A stretch of 37,978 bases of DNA, from assembly GCA_003427395.1 (NCBI GenBank), contig BFEA01000206.1, positions 1,889,033 to 1,927,010 on the forward strand. The letters run 5' to 3'. The notes under the pieces are model-generated. The model was not told the DNA's origin and ran no database searches. It saw only the letters and a list, made by a program, of their open reading frames with translations. The stretch's first letter is position 1. Every line of letters begins with the position of its first letter. Shown one piece after another: positions 18,953-28,588 of this stretch. This DNA comes from Chara braunii (Eukaryota; Streptophyta; Charophyceae; Charales; Characeae). Made by a program: the position numbers and the translations under genes.

Positions 18953-20443
18953 CATGGCAGAAGAGAGCGGCTTCGCCAAGATCCTGCGTTGGAGGAATTC
19001 GTGCCAGATGAAGGTGTTGTTGGCAAGGCACTGCAAGAGTCGATGCCTCCAGACCTCCGTGCTTTGTGGTTCCAAGGAAGGAACTTGTCTGGCTTCCTAC
19101 GTGACCTTCAGGATTTTAGCCTTATGAAGACATGAGACAAGAAAGCGATGTGGTGCATGTTCCCTTTGTTCGTTTATGAAAGATTAAGTGAGGAGGTGTA
19201 TACCCTCAAGCAGAAGTCGAAAACGTGGGATGAATTGGAGCGTTCCTTAAGGCTAAGATTCCCAGAAGATAGAATAAAAGGCCAACGTGGGGAATGCTCT
19301 GTGCCACCGGTTGCGGGCGCACCATCGTAGGCAAAGTTAACTGGTCTACAAAGACAAGTAGGGGTATTGGAAGAAAGGTTGGCACGGCTGGAAGAGGCTA
19401 AGGATGACAAAAGGAAGGCCTCTGCGGGAGCATCGAGTGGGCCGACTGAGCGAAGTGAGATAGAGAGAAGGGGAGTTCATCAAAAGTTACTCCATCACAA
19501 AGGAACCTCGGAGGGACGAACCTGCGCCCCGGAAAGGGACGGAGGCGAGGGATTCATTGAAATGACGGAGGAGCAGGAGGCTAGTATGGCCCTGCCTGTT
19601 ATTGCGCCTGATCCGAAGAGGGGGCTCATTAACGTGGAGGCATCCGCAGCTGCGGGACGGGAGAGCCAAAGGAATGAGTGGTGGTCAGAGCACAGGGCAA
19701 AGGCGATGTGTGACCGTTGGGGAAAGACTGGTCGTACCGCTCAGGGAAGTAAGGAAAAGGGAGTGATGGAAGAAGGGGGAAAACCTGAACCTCCCAAGTT
19801 GTCAAAGGCTCAGTGGAAGGCGAGGAATCAGGTCCAAGAAGGTCAGGGTACCGGAAACGGGCAGTGCTCACGACAGGTGGGGGCCACGCCGCAAGAGGTG
19901 GAAGGCAGAGTAGCACAAGAGAGACCCCCGTCGATTGAGCAGGCACTGTCCGAGCAGTGGGAGTCATGCGGTCAAGTAGGGCAAAGACCTATATATAATC
20001 CATATCTGCCCTGTGTACGAGGCAGTTGGTTGGGCCCACAAATGGATATGATGCCACCCAGGTCTCCTGTAGTCCAGTGTCAGTCAGCCTTGTGTATGAG
20101 GTCATTGCAGCCGCCGATACCCCAAGGGGCACAAGGCCGAGTGGCCGGCGGAAGGGGTCAAAAGCGAAAAGTTGAAAAGAGTTGTAGGGATGAGGGGCGC
20201 GAAAAAGGGGAACGCGATGGCGACAAAGGTGGCTTTGGGGGGAAGAAAGTGGGTTGGGGAGAAAACATAATGAAGTTTTGTCGAGAACGAAGGGCCGATG
20301 AGGCAAGCGGTCTGATAAGGACTAATATTGAGGGAGGCGTTTTCGACAGGGCCGGGAAGTATATCGACCCAAATATCCCAGAGGGAACACGGAAGGAGGT
20401 TTTGCAGCGAGATGCAACATCGAGCACGGCCTCGGGAAAGTAG
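18953..20443 (+). pseudogene. Retrotransposon gag-like polyprotein, two in-frame stops
   Basis: A single frame can be followed from about 18953 to TAG at 20441-20443, interrupted by TGA 19133-19135 and TAG 19328-19330. The N-terminal third resembles a retroelement capsid: F-Q-G-R-N-L-S-G-F-L, the D-K-K-A-M-W region, and T-W-D-E-L-E-R-S-L-R-L-R-F-P. It is followed by a short coiled-coil-like L-E-E-R-L-A-R-L-E-E and a long basic, Gly/Glu/Lys-rich tail. The C-terminal G-K-Y-I-D-P-N-I-P-E-G-T-R is probably a conserved motif of this family. No CCHC zinc knuckle is seen and no protease or RT follows. The two stops are single-base changes consistent with C-to-T or G-to-A decay. Confidence 0.75.
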
Positions 20444-21431
20444 TCGTAAAGAGAAAGAGTTTGTGGGAGAAGGGCCTGGAAGTTTAAGTAGACCGTAAGT
20501 ATAAGCGAGAAATCCCAATTATATAGTTGCTGCAGAGGGAAGGGATTTTCGTAATGATGGTCCGGTAAGGTGGCCTGAGTTGTAGGCAGGAGAGACCCAT
20601 ATAGAACAACTGTATAGGTGGGAAATGTTAGGTCTGCCCCACATCATGTCATTGGGATGTCTCAAGTAGATAGGGCAAGGAGTGACCCTGAAGGCATTGT
20701 TACGAAGTAGGGATCTGTTTCATTAGGCCTATTGATCAAGAGAAGAAGATATCGGACCTACGTCGTGCCTAGGCCTAGATAGAGGTATAGGTGTGCGAGG
20801 TAGGAGAGGTTTGGGAAGAAACCTCAGCGTGGGGAAGATAGACCATCTAGCCTAGAGAGGGAGTTACAGGACTGGTGTATGGGCTACTTCTAGCCTTACC
20901 TTTCTTTGGATATCTAAATATGTCTTGGATTACTTGGGTCCCTCGCATTGAGAAGTATGGCTACGTCGTTATCAAATTGTTTTAGCTATAGCTTTGGTCA
21001 GGGAGACCGCATTTGTTCTTGTATAATATCATTGACGATTTGAGTTGAGATTGTTCAACTCCGAGTGTATATATGTGATCCGAGACATTTGGCTCGCGTT
21101 TGAGTTGGGGTATTGTACCCCTGTGTATATATTAAGTTGAGGCCTTATCCAAGACTGTCTTTTGTATATGACGATCACAATCACTCTCACATGTGTGGAC
21201 TTTATCCTGATGAATGGTGATTTTGTGTGGATTTTGTGAGAATGAATGAATATGAACTGTCTACTCTCCGGTATACTCGTGCGATCTGCCCACGGGCGGG
21301 TGCGAGGGCCGAGTATAAGGAGAGTCAGTGCAGTGTGTTGTGTGACAAAGGTGTGAGAATCCTAAGGGGTTTTGCGAGTCTCTGAGACTCGAATACTTAC
21401 CATGTCGAATGTTTTACGGTTGAGTTGCGAA

Positions 21432-21507
21432 GAGGGCCCACAAGCAGGCCCCTCAGTTTGAGTGGTTCGTGGTTGAGTTGTGGAGAGGACCCATAAGTAG
21501 GCCTCTC
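21432..21507 (+). other. Two related hairpins with paired differences
   Basis: Hairpin A: GAGGGCC (21432-21438) with GGCCCCTC (21447-21454), loop CACAAGCA. Hairpin B, about 52 bp later: GAGAGGACC (21483-21491) with GGCCTCTC (21500-21507), loop CATAAGTA. Each is followed by a CAGTTTGAGT word. The arms differ but still pair. Confidence 0.65.
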
Positions 21508-22771
21508 AGTTTGAGTTGTTCTATGGTTGAGTTGTTCTATGATTGAACCCCCCTCAGATTAAGGAAGGTGGTGATGTTATTTATCGGAAGACTCATCTTC
21601 AAAGAGGGGGGTGTTTTAAAAAGGGTCGTGTGATAGCTCATCCTAAGAAGAAAGGGACGACTGGGAGACCTATTGAGAGAATCCTCTTTCGTGTGAAAGG
21701 TGGTTAATGGATTTAAGGGCATGGTAAGCAGTGTTTGAGTTGATAAAGTCTGACGAAAAGGGACCATGTTTGCTTGAGATGTTTGAAAAAGTCGCAGAAG
21801 AGTGTTGGGCGAGAGATGTCTCGGGATGGGTGGCTGCTGGCTCTGATCAAGTCAGGGGTCACGGCCTTGTGGACCTTGCGGTGATTTTGTTGTGATTGTG
21901 CGAAGGATGTTATGCCTTTCGCGGGAGAGCTGGTAAATGCCTTCAGACCCCTGTGTAATCTCGCAGTGGGTCCGTGATTGGTTTTGCGACGCTCCGTCTG
22001 ACCACTTGTGCTAGTTCTGGGACATATTAGAGGAATACCAAGCTAAGCGGTAAAGATTAGCACCTCTAGGGCGCAACCCCAGTGGATGGCTGCTAGCCGG
22101 CACAATCTGGCTGCGGGACCGCGAAGTAAGAGTTTAAGGGGAGTTGCCCGCCCCAGGGAAATTACTCCGTGGGGCAGTAAAGATTGAAATTTTTTGGGAA
22201 ATCCTGATTGAATGCTTATCAGGAGAAAACCTATCGTTGCGTAACCAACGAGGGTACTGCCGCTAAAATAACAACGGGGTGGGCCGTAGTCCTTGTCCGA
22301 TCAGCCAGGCTATGGTGAGCCAAGATGGAGACCCGACCTTTTTGTACTAGACTGCAGAAAGAGGTGAGTGGATATTATGTATACATATATACGCGAGAGA
22401 TTTTCTGAGAAGGAAGGCGAGAGTGCCTTCAAAGGTCTCGGTTAGGGCTCGGGTCCCTCGTTTTGGCCAGGACTAGGGACACCCAACGAGAAGCCGAACG
22501 TTGTCTAGGACCGGGGAGAGGATGATTGGGAAGGTCTTTGGAACTTATGCTGTCAGCGTCCTAATGCCTGGGCAGTGAGGGTCCGGGTTAAAAACCTGGC
22601 AGCATATAGTTGTGGAGGCATGGTTTGATGGAGGCCTCTACTCTGTGTTTGTCGGCTAATCGGATTGGTCCCATTTTCGTCAGCACTTGGAGTGTGGATG
22701 GATTTATAACTTATGATTTGGCGAAGCGACGGGGACGTCGCTTAATATGGTCCGGTAAGATGTTGGCACGA

Positions 22772-22789
22772 ATACCCTTATAAGGGTAT
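22772..22789. other. Perfect 18-bp palindrome
   Basis: ATACCCTTATAAGGGTAT is exactly self-complementary. No function can be assigned. Confidence 0.7.
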
Positions 22790-23150
22790 CCGCCCTGGTT
22801 TTTGCAAGTGACAGGAGATAGCCTAAGTTTAAAAGTTTAAGTATTTTGTGTGAGGCGCAGTTGCGTCTATGCGTTACGATGGCTGGATGGTTGACTAGAA
22901 TAGAGAGTGTGGGGGGGCGCGGATTTTTTATGGCGCACGTGATCTTCTTATTTGTTGATGGCTGAAGAGTCGGCGTGATCGTCGGCCAGAATTTCTCTGC
23001 TGATTAAACAGGGATTAAAAAGATTATGTCTCGCTGATTGATGTGCTTGTCTGTGATCTGTGCGTACGTACGGAGGACGACATCGACAACAATGTGACTT
23101 ATGAAGGCTTTCCGGTAGCTTGGCGCGTCGCACAGTGCTTGTTTATTTAG

Positions 23151-23430
23151 GTGTCCGCCAGTGCTAGACCTAGACTTGGGCCTAATGCTATTAGTTACGG
23201 CGTCTGACTTTCATCTGGGAGATTCAGGGATCGAGACCGAGCGGCGGCGACGCAGGGATATCAGAGTGGCGTGAAGGGACCGAGGGGTTGGGGGCCTGGC
23301 GGGACTATTCCCCCTGGATTGCCGCCGGCAGTGCCAGGAGGGTGCTAACATTTTTACTCTCCCCGAGTTTGTATATTCTGAGGATTAGGATTTTCTGGGT
23401 AGTTTATTGTTTAAACGACCGTAATATTAT
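23151..23430 (+). mobile_element. tRNA-Arg-like SINE-type module, copy 1
   Basis: GGGCCTAATGCTATTAGTTA then CGGCGTCTGACTT and GGGATCGAGACC closely follow eukaryotic tRNA-Arg (GGCCTAATGGATAAGGCGTC, TGACTTC, GGGTTCGAGTCCC), including A- and B-box positions. A non-tRNA body follows (GAGGGGTTGGGGGCCTGGCG, GGGACTATTCCCCC) and a T-rich tail. The same module recurs at 30411. It may be a SINE fixed in the LTR element or a domain of the element itself. Confidence 0.6.
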
Positions 23431-24470
23431 TTATCCTTGCCCCGGCGTCCCGTTGGTTTGGACGCAACACCGGATTTGGTGGCCATCACGGCAATTGAGG
23501 ACCTTGGGCACACGCCGCCTTGGAGGGGTCCGTGGTCGTGGCCTCCCGCACTTCCCACTTGGGGAGCGTCGGTAGCCTGAGGTAGAAGGGGCTTTGGAGA
23601 GTATTCCGAGTAGCCCTGTGGAGCCGCGACCGATGGTGACACGGGCCGCCCCCGACGTCTAAGGTGAAAGGTTTGGGTTGAGCCTACCCCCCCCAAGGCC
23701 CCATTGATGGTGAACTACGCCGGGGTAGCGGCTGGGGTGCCAAGGCAGGGCTGCGGTGTGGCCTGGTTTTGCCCGGAACCCTTCGCCACGGGGGTGGGGG
23801 TTTAAAGTTCTCATCTGTAGGTTGCTACTACCACTAGAGGTCTGCATTAAGACTGCTCCGTCTGGAGCCGTGTTTCGGACCTGCAGTAGGTCCGCGCCCT
23901 CGCTTCCATTTTCTTTGTCTATCTGTGGGCGGCCGCTAATGGCCCAAGGTAGTGGCCGATCCCGCCCGACCTGGCCGGACCCAAGGGGAGGGGGTGTGGC
24001 TATACCGATGTGCTGGTCGGCTGTCGGATTCGAGTATAGAGGCGGAGGGTGGCTGCGCCGAGGTAGTTGAGTCCTCCGCAGTCTTCCCAGGATCTCAGCC
24101 ACACTGGGACTGAGATACGGGAGCAGCGCAGTTACTAGCGCTAAGCTGGCGAGTGGGAGGGCGCAATGTCGGGGACCAGGGGGGTGAAGACGGTGAGGGA
24201 CGAAGGATGAATCGGGACGGGGTTGGAGGCCAGGTACAGGCGCAGTGGGCAGAGTGGAGAGGCGGGGACCGACGAACAGGTAAGGCCGGGCGCTGCGATA
24301 GCAGCAGTAAGCGAAGGCGGGCAGAGCGCTACAGCGGGCGACGGGCAGCAACAAGGAGGAATAGAGAGATGATAGAGGGAATGAACCTGGGCGTGTTTCC
24401 GCGCCGGGTTCATTCGGAGGAAACGGAGATGGCAGTGAGTAGGCTGGGCGCAGCCTGTGACGAGCGAGGT

Positions 24471-25423
24471 GCTCGATTCCCAATGGAATCGAGCAAGGTA
24501 GGAGTTGAGACTGGGGCTTTAGACTATGGCGAATCTGAATCTGTAGTTAGATTTAGTAAGAGATTAGAAGAAAAAAAAAGAGTTAGCTGAAAAGGCTGCT
24601 GCGTGAAGTTATGGCGGAGGGGAAAATTAGGGGGCAGGAAAGATCAGATAATACTCGATTCTTGACATAATCGAGCGAGATAAAGACGGAGATAGGGGTT
24701 TGAGGGTTAGGCAAATCTGAATTCGAAGTTAGATTTAAACAAGGATTAGTAAAAGAAAAGTTAGTTGAGAAATGGGGTGCGTCGGGGCATTGGCGGACGA
24801 AGAAGAGAAAATGAAGAAAAATCGAGAGTGTTGGTCGATTTCTAGTGAAAACAACCGGGAAGGGGATTTGAGTGGGGGATTTAGGCCGGGGCGAGTGTGA
24901 CCGTGGAGTTAGATTGGAGAAAGAGTTAATGAGTTGTGAGTTAGGCGAGTTTTGGGCTGCGCCGAAAAATGGAGGGAGGAAACGAATAAATGAACCTGGG
25001 CGGGATCTGGCCCAAGTGCATTCAGAGACAGAGGGAAGGTGGTGAGAGTAAGAGATTTGGATATCGCTCGATCCTTGGTGGATTCGAGCAAGGTAGGGAC
25101 CAAGGCAGAGTTTTAGAGTAGGGCGCTTTGGATTCTGATGTTAGTTTTAGCAGTAAGTTAGCATGCTAAAAGTTAGTGAGAGAAAACAGTGCGCGGAGAG
25201 TGAATGTGGCGGAAAGAGAGTGAAGATCTCCCCCTACTCTTGGAAGAAACGAGTAAGGAGAGATGCGAATTTGAGATTTTTGGGCATTGCGGATCGATTA
25301 GCAGACTTAAATCTAATAGAGAAGAGATAGTTTAGTGCTACGAGGGAGACGACCTGCACGGAGTGCGTGAGACCGTGGGTATGACGGGTGATTGAATCTA
25401 ACCGTCTTCTGGCGGTAGATTCA
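24471..25423 (+). repeat. Array of diverged 160-240 bp units, most with a hairpin
   Basis: Units share words such as TCTGAAT...GTTAGATTTAG, GAGTTAG and GGCGGA. Hairpins: 24471-24494 (GCTCGATTCC/GGAATCGAGC, perfect 10 bp), 24654-24675 (CTCGATT/AATCGAG), a weak one near 24821-24848, 25066-25089 (GCTCGATCC/GGATTCGAGC), 25233-25258 (TACTC/GAGTA), 25393-25423 (TGAATCTA...TAGATTCA extended by CCG/CGG). Two GAACCTGGGC hairpins lie at about 24383 and 24990. The long minus-strand ORF 23659-24483 to the left is probably a composition artefact. Confidence 0.65.
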
Positions 25424-25544
25424 TTCGATTTTTGCCTAGTCTATGGTGGGAAGTTGTCGGGGGGGAATGTATCCGCCTGTGTTATAGCGGAACGTTCATT
25501 CGGTTTTATTCGTCGTTAGAGGTGGAGAGAAGGTGGTTGGGCAC

Positions 25545-25935
25545 TTAGAGGCTTACCCGTCAGCTGGTGCACCGCTCCGCCTGCCGGTAGGAGAATCTCC
25601 CTCGCTCGGCCCTGCGGATATTCGCACGACAGTTCGTGCACCCGGCCATGTCTTAGGGAGAGATTCATTCGGGTGGGCTCGTGTACCCCCGGTGACAGTG
25701 GGAGACCGACTGCGGGGTTGATGCTTCGAGCGCAGTAACAGGGGACGACCACCAGCCTGGATACTTAGCTACAAGCTGCGGGCGGCTTACCTCCACGGGC
25801 CGGCGAGTAATAGGAGGACATTCGAGGAGTTCGAGACTTACCTGTTGGCCGATGCGCTTGCTTGCGAACTGAGATAACGGAGGAAGACAGCAGGGCATGG
25901 TGACATACCTGTGGGCCTGAGTATAGCGAGCCGGC
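25545..25935 (+). repeat. TTACCTG module repeats, copy 1
   Basis: Short degenerate repeats centred on GGCTTACC or ACTTACCTGTTGGCCGATGC recur (about 25552, 25788, 25836, 25902). The stretch GGCGGCTTACCT through ACTGAGATAACGGAGGA is closely repeated at 32066-32172 in the older element copy. Confidence 0.6.
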
Positions 25936-26559
25936 CTATAAATTGGAAAGCGTATCTGGCCAAGGTTGTACCCATCCCTTTGGAACTCAGGGAGTGAAGG
26001 GGCAAGCCGCAACAGGCCGGTTGAGGGGACCGTGGATTCGCGCATTGATAGAAGGGCCGTTGGCCTCGGTAAGCAAACCTGCCGCATGCTATAACGAAGA
26101 GGAGGGGATACTGCTGAGATTCTGACAGCCCTCAAGGAATCGGCGATTAGCAGTGTTAAGCTGCTGTGTAGTTGGCCATGCTCGTGGCGGTGTAAAGCTG
26201 TATATACAACATATTGTCGTCCCCACTTGCCATACTCCATAGCTATTATGCTTTGTTGCTGGGCACGCTTGCTGTCTACCGGGGTGGGTGATTGAGAGGC
26301 GCCAATGAGGGATATCGGTATGTTTGGCTGACGGTTGCTATTTTTCTTCCGTTGCTGCAGATTGTTGTGGTTTGCTGGTTCTGGTTGTTGTTGCCAGGAA
26401 TCATGCTTGTTATAGCTGACCGTTATTATGCCCGAATGTTGCGTGGCAGGGTAGGCTACTATTAACGCCTAGCCGGCTGGCATGGGACGGGGGACAGACG
26501 GCTGTAAAAGAGGGGAGGTGTTGCTGCGATTAAGAGGGTCGCCAACGGGGAGTGGTCCG

Positions 26560-26885
26560 ACAGGGAGATTTCAGGTTTGACTTCCGGTTGACTGAAGGCT
26601 GCGGGTTTTGGCCATCATTGCGGGGCCCTCAGGCGAATCAAGATACCAAGACCCTCTCCTGCGAGTCTGAGTGCACCTCCCTTGGATCTGAGAGTCTAAA
26701 ATTATCTTCTTTTACTCTTCTAAGTCTAAGTCTAGTCTGTTGGTTCTGAGTGGAAGGCGATAGGCGGGATTACAACCCGTTATCCGCGCCGAGACCTCTG
26801 TGGGAGGTTCGCCCCACCGATTGCGGGAGCCCTGCCGGAACTGAGGAGTTCAGGAGGCAGGGAACTGAGAGGTAATCATTGCTTC
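26560..26885 (+). repeat. Conserved internal block, copy 1
   Basis: Words CATTGCGG, CCCTCAGGCG, CCCTCTCCTGCGAGTCTGAG and GGATCTGAGAGTCT are shared, in order, with 32985-33243. ORFs across it are not conserved, suggesting constraint or shared descent at nucleic-acid level. Confidence 0.8.
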
Positions 26886-27135
26886 CCCTTTATATACCCA
26901 AGAGTAACCCCTATCTGTACATCTTTCTATGGTTGGCTAAGTGTGTTGCGTGTACCCCTACTTTGACTTTAGTTTGACTTTCGGGACATAAGTCAGACTA
27001 AGTAAAGGAATGCGCGTGTGATTTCAGTTTCAGTTTTGTTGATCGCCTAAAGGCAGATTGTGAACAAAAGGGGGCTGCATCTGGGGGAAGGGTGGGTGAA
27101 AGGTGGTTTTGCTTGAGGTTGGCAGGGTCCTATGG

Positions 27136-27965
27136 GGTCAGGCATGTTCCATAAGATTAGATGGTCTGTCCGCTGTGTTTTGTTTCTTTGGGCTGCATGG
27201 AGAATTGGACAAGTTTCATGAGATTGGATGGTCTGATTGCTCTGAACTGTGAGGGCGTGACTATGGTTGACTTTTCAGGAGCCAAGCCTGTACCATAAGA
27301 TTGGAGGGCTTGGTTGCCTTGTTTAGTTGGGGTTTATTCTGTTTTATTTGTTTCTGAGAGAGGAGGTCTGAGCAAGTCCATAAGATTGGACGGCCCAGTC
27401 CCTTCCTGTTTTATTCTGAGGGGATAATTCTCGCTGAGGGCAAGGCATGTCCATAAGATTGGATGGCTTTGGACTCATGCCGCACACGGTTGGATCAGAG
27501 AGAAATGAACCTGGCAAAGGACCAGATATGTTCCATAAGATTGGATAGTCTGGCCCAATGCCTCGCACATGCTCGAACCAAGAGGGTAGAAATTTGACTA
27601 TATGTTATACTATCCTATCTATGAACAGGCTAGTCAGGCACGAGTTCCATAAGATTGGACGGTTTGACTATAGCTTATCATGAAATGAAGAGAGTATAAT
27701 TAAGAATATAACTAAAGGTAACCTTGGGCAGACTAGGCCTTGTTTCTAAGATGAACGGCTCAGTCCTACGCCCAGTGCTTGAACACAAAGCTAAGATATA
27801 TATATATATAATCTGGATATTAAACAGTTCAGGGTGATCAAGCCTTGCTTGTAAGATGAACGTCTTAGTCACATGCCCAAAAGAAGAGAGAAGTAGTGGT
27901 GCAACCTGTTCGTGTATACTTAATGGTTGAGTCAAGCATGCTCCATAAGATTGGATGGCTTGACT
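27136..27965 (+). repeat. Hairpin array H1: ten units with TAAGAT apical loops
   Basis: Ten units at 67-114 bp spacing share the core CCATAAGATTGGATGG, in which CCA and TGG form an inner stem around TAAGAT. Each core is bracketed by short arms that pair: for example 27280-27288/27307-27315 (9 bp), 27632-27639/27662-27669 (AGTCAGGC/GTTTGACT, two G-T pairs), 27930-27937/27958-27965 (AGTCAAGC/GCTTGACT, perfect). Other units start near 27136, 27205, 27365, 27441, 27519, 27731 and 27835. Arm sequence varies while pairing is largely kept. An (AT)n run lies at about 27796-27811. Confidence 0.8.
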
Positions 27966-28258
27966 TTATGCCTTATGTAAACTGGGTGTAAAGGGTTAAA
28001 GCATTGAAGGACTATGAACTATTGTCTGTTAAATTGACCTTGGGGTGGCGAGAGTGCTTACCTTTGTGGTTTGGCCTGCTTGTGACTGAGTGAGGCTACT
28101 ACTTGGTCTGAGTTTCAGTTTGACAGGTAGTTGCTTTAGAGGCTCGCCACGCACTAGAGCGATAGGAGTTAGTTCAATTTCTGTATTTTCTGAGCTAAGT
28201 TTATTTTACTTAGATTCATTTTTGCATTTCCCGAGATCAATTGTTATACTTGGTTTTG

Positions 28259-28560
28259 TATAAATTTTGGTAAGCTACTTGCTCTACGGGAAGCGCTGCC
28301 AAAATTTCTGCAAATCCAAGGAGTTTGTCAAATTTTGACTTTTCAAAGTTCAATCTGTCTAAAGTTCATATATGGCTTAGTAAAAATCTGGAAAGTCTCC
28401 CTTTCTAAAGGGAGTGCTGCCCAAATTTTTGCTAAATCAGGGAGTTGGACAAAATTGAACTTTGAAAACTCAAAGACCATTTTTGCTTTCATATTCAGGC
28501 TGATATAAATTCTGAAAAGGCACTTTCCCTACGGGAAGCGCTGCCGAAATTTTCTTGGTT
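28259..28560 (+). repeat. Hairpin array G1: three ~122-bp units
   Basis: Each unit has an upstream AT-rich box (TATAAAT-like), a hairpin and the word GCTGCC(A/G/C)AAATTT. Hairpins: 28278-28293 (CTTGCTCTACGGGAAG), 28397-28414 (CTCCCTTTCTAAAGGGAG), 28523-28538 (CTTTCCCTACGGGAAG). A second small hairpin of TTTGA/TCAAA type lies between units. It abuts LTR 2. Confidence 0.8.
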
Positions 28561-28588
28561 TAGAAGAGTTAGATTATATTTTGACAGG

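Larger units (their letters stand above)
20444..23150 (+). other. Non-coding internal region, first part
   Basis: There is no ORF with recognisable pol motifs on the plus strand. It contains a hairpin pair (21432-21507), a GC-rich structured-looking stretch (about 22050-22330, several self-complementary words) and an 18-bp palindrome (22772-22789). If this element once had pol, it has been replaced or deleted. Confidence 0.7.

Noticed and set aside
22050-22330. Possible organellar rRNA or group II intron fragment
   Set aside because: The stretch looks GC-rich and self-complementary, but I could not match any conserved rRNA or intron domain V motif.
20444-23150. Hidden pol (RT/integrase) in broken frames
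   Set aside because: No Y-L-D-D, D-A-S, H-H-C-C or D-D-E context is visible in the available plus-strand frames.
23659-24483. 274-codon minus-strand ORF, Pro/Ser/Leu-rich
   Set aside because: GC-rich low-complexity composition, no start context or domain, antisense to the element; the paralogous region does not keep it.
24471-25423. CRISPR-like or attC-like interpretation of the hairpin repeats
   Set aside because: Repeats are long, diverged and without regular spacers, and the context is a eukaryotic retroelement with no cas or integron genes.
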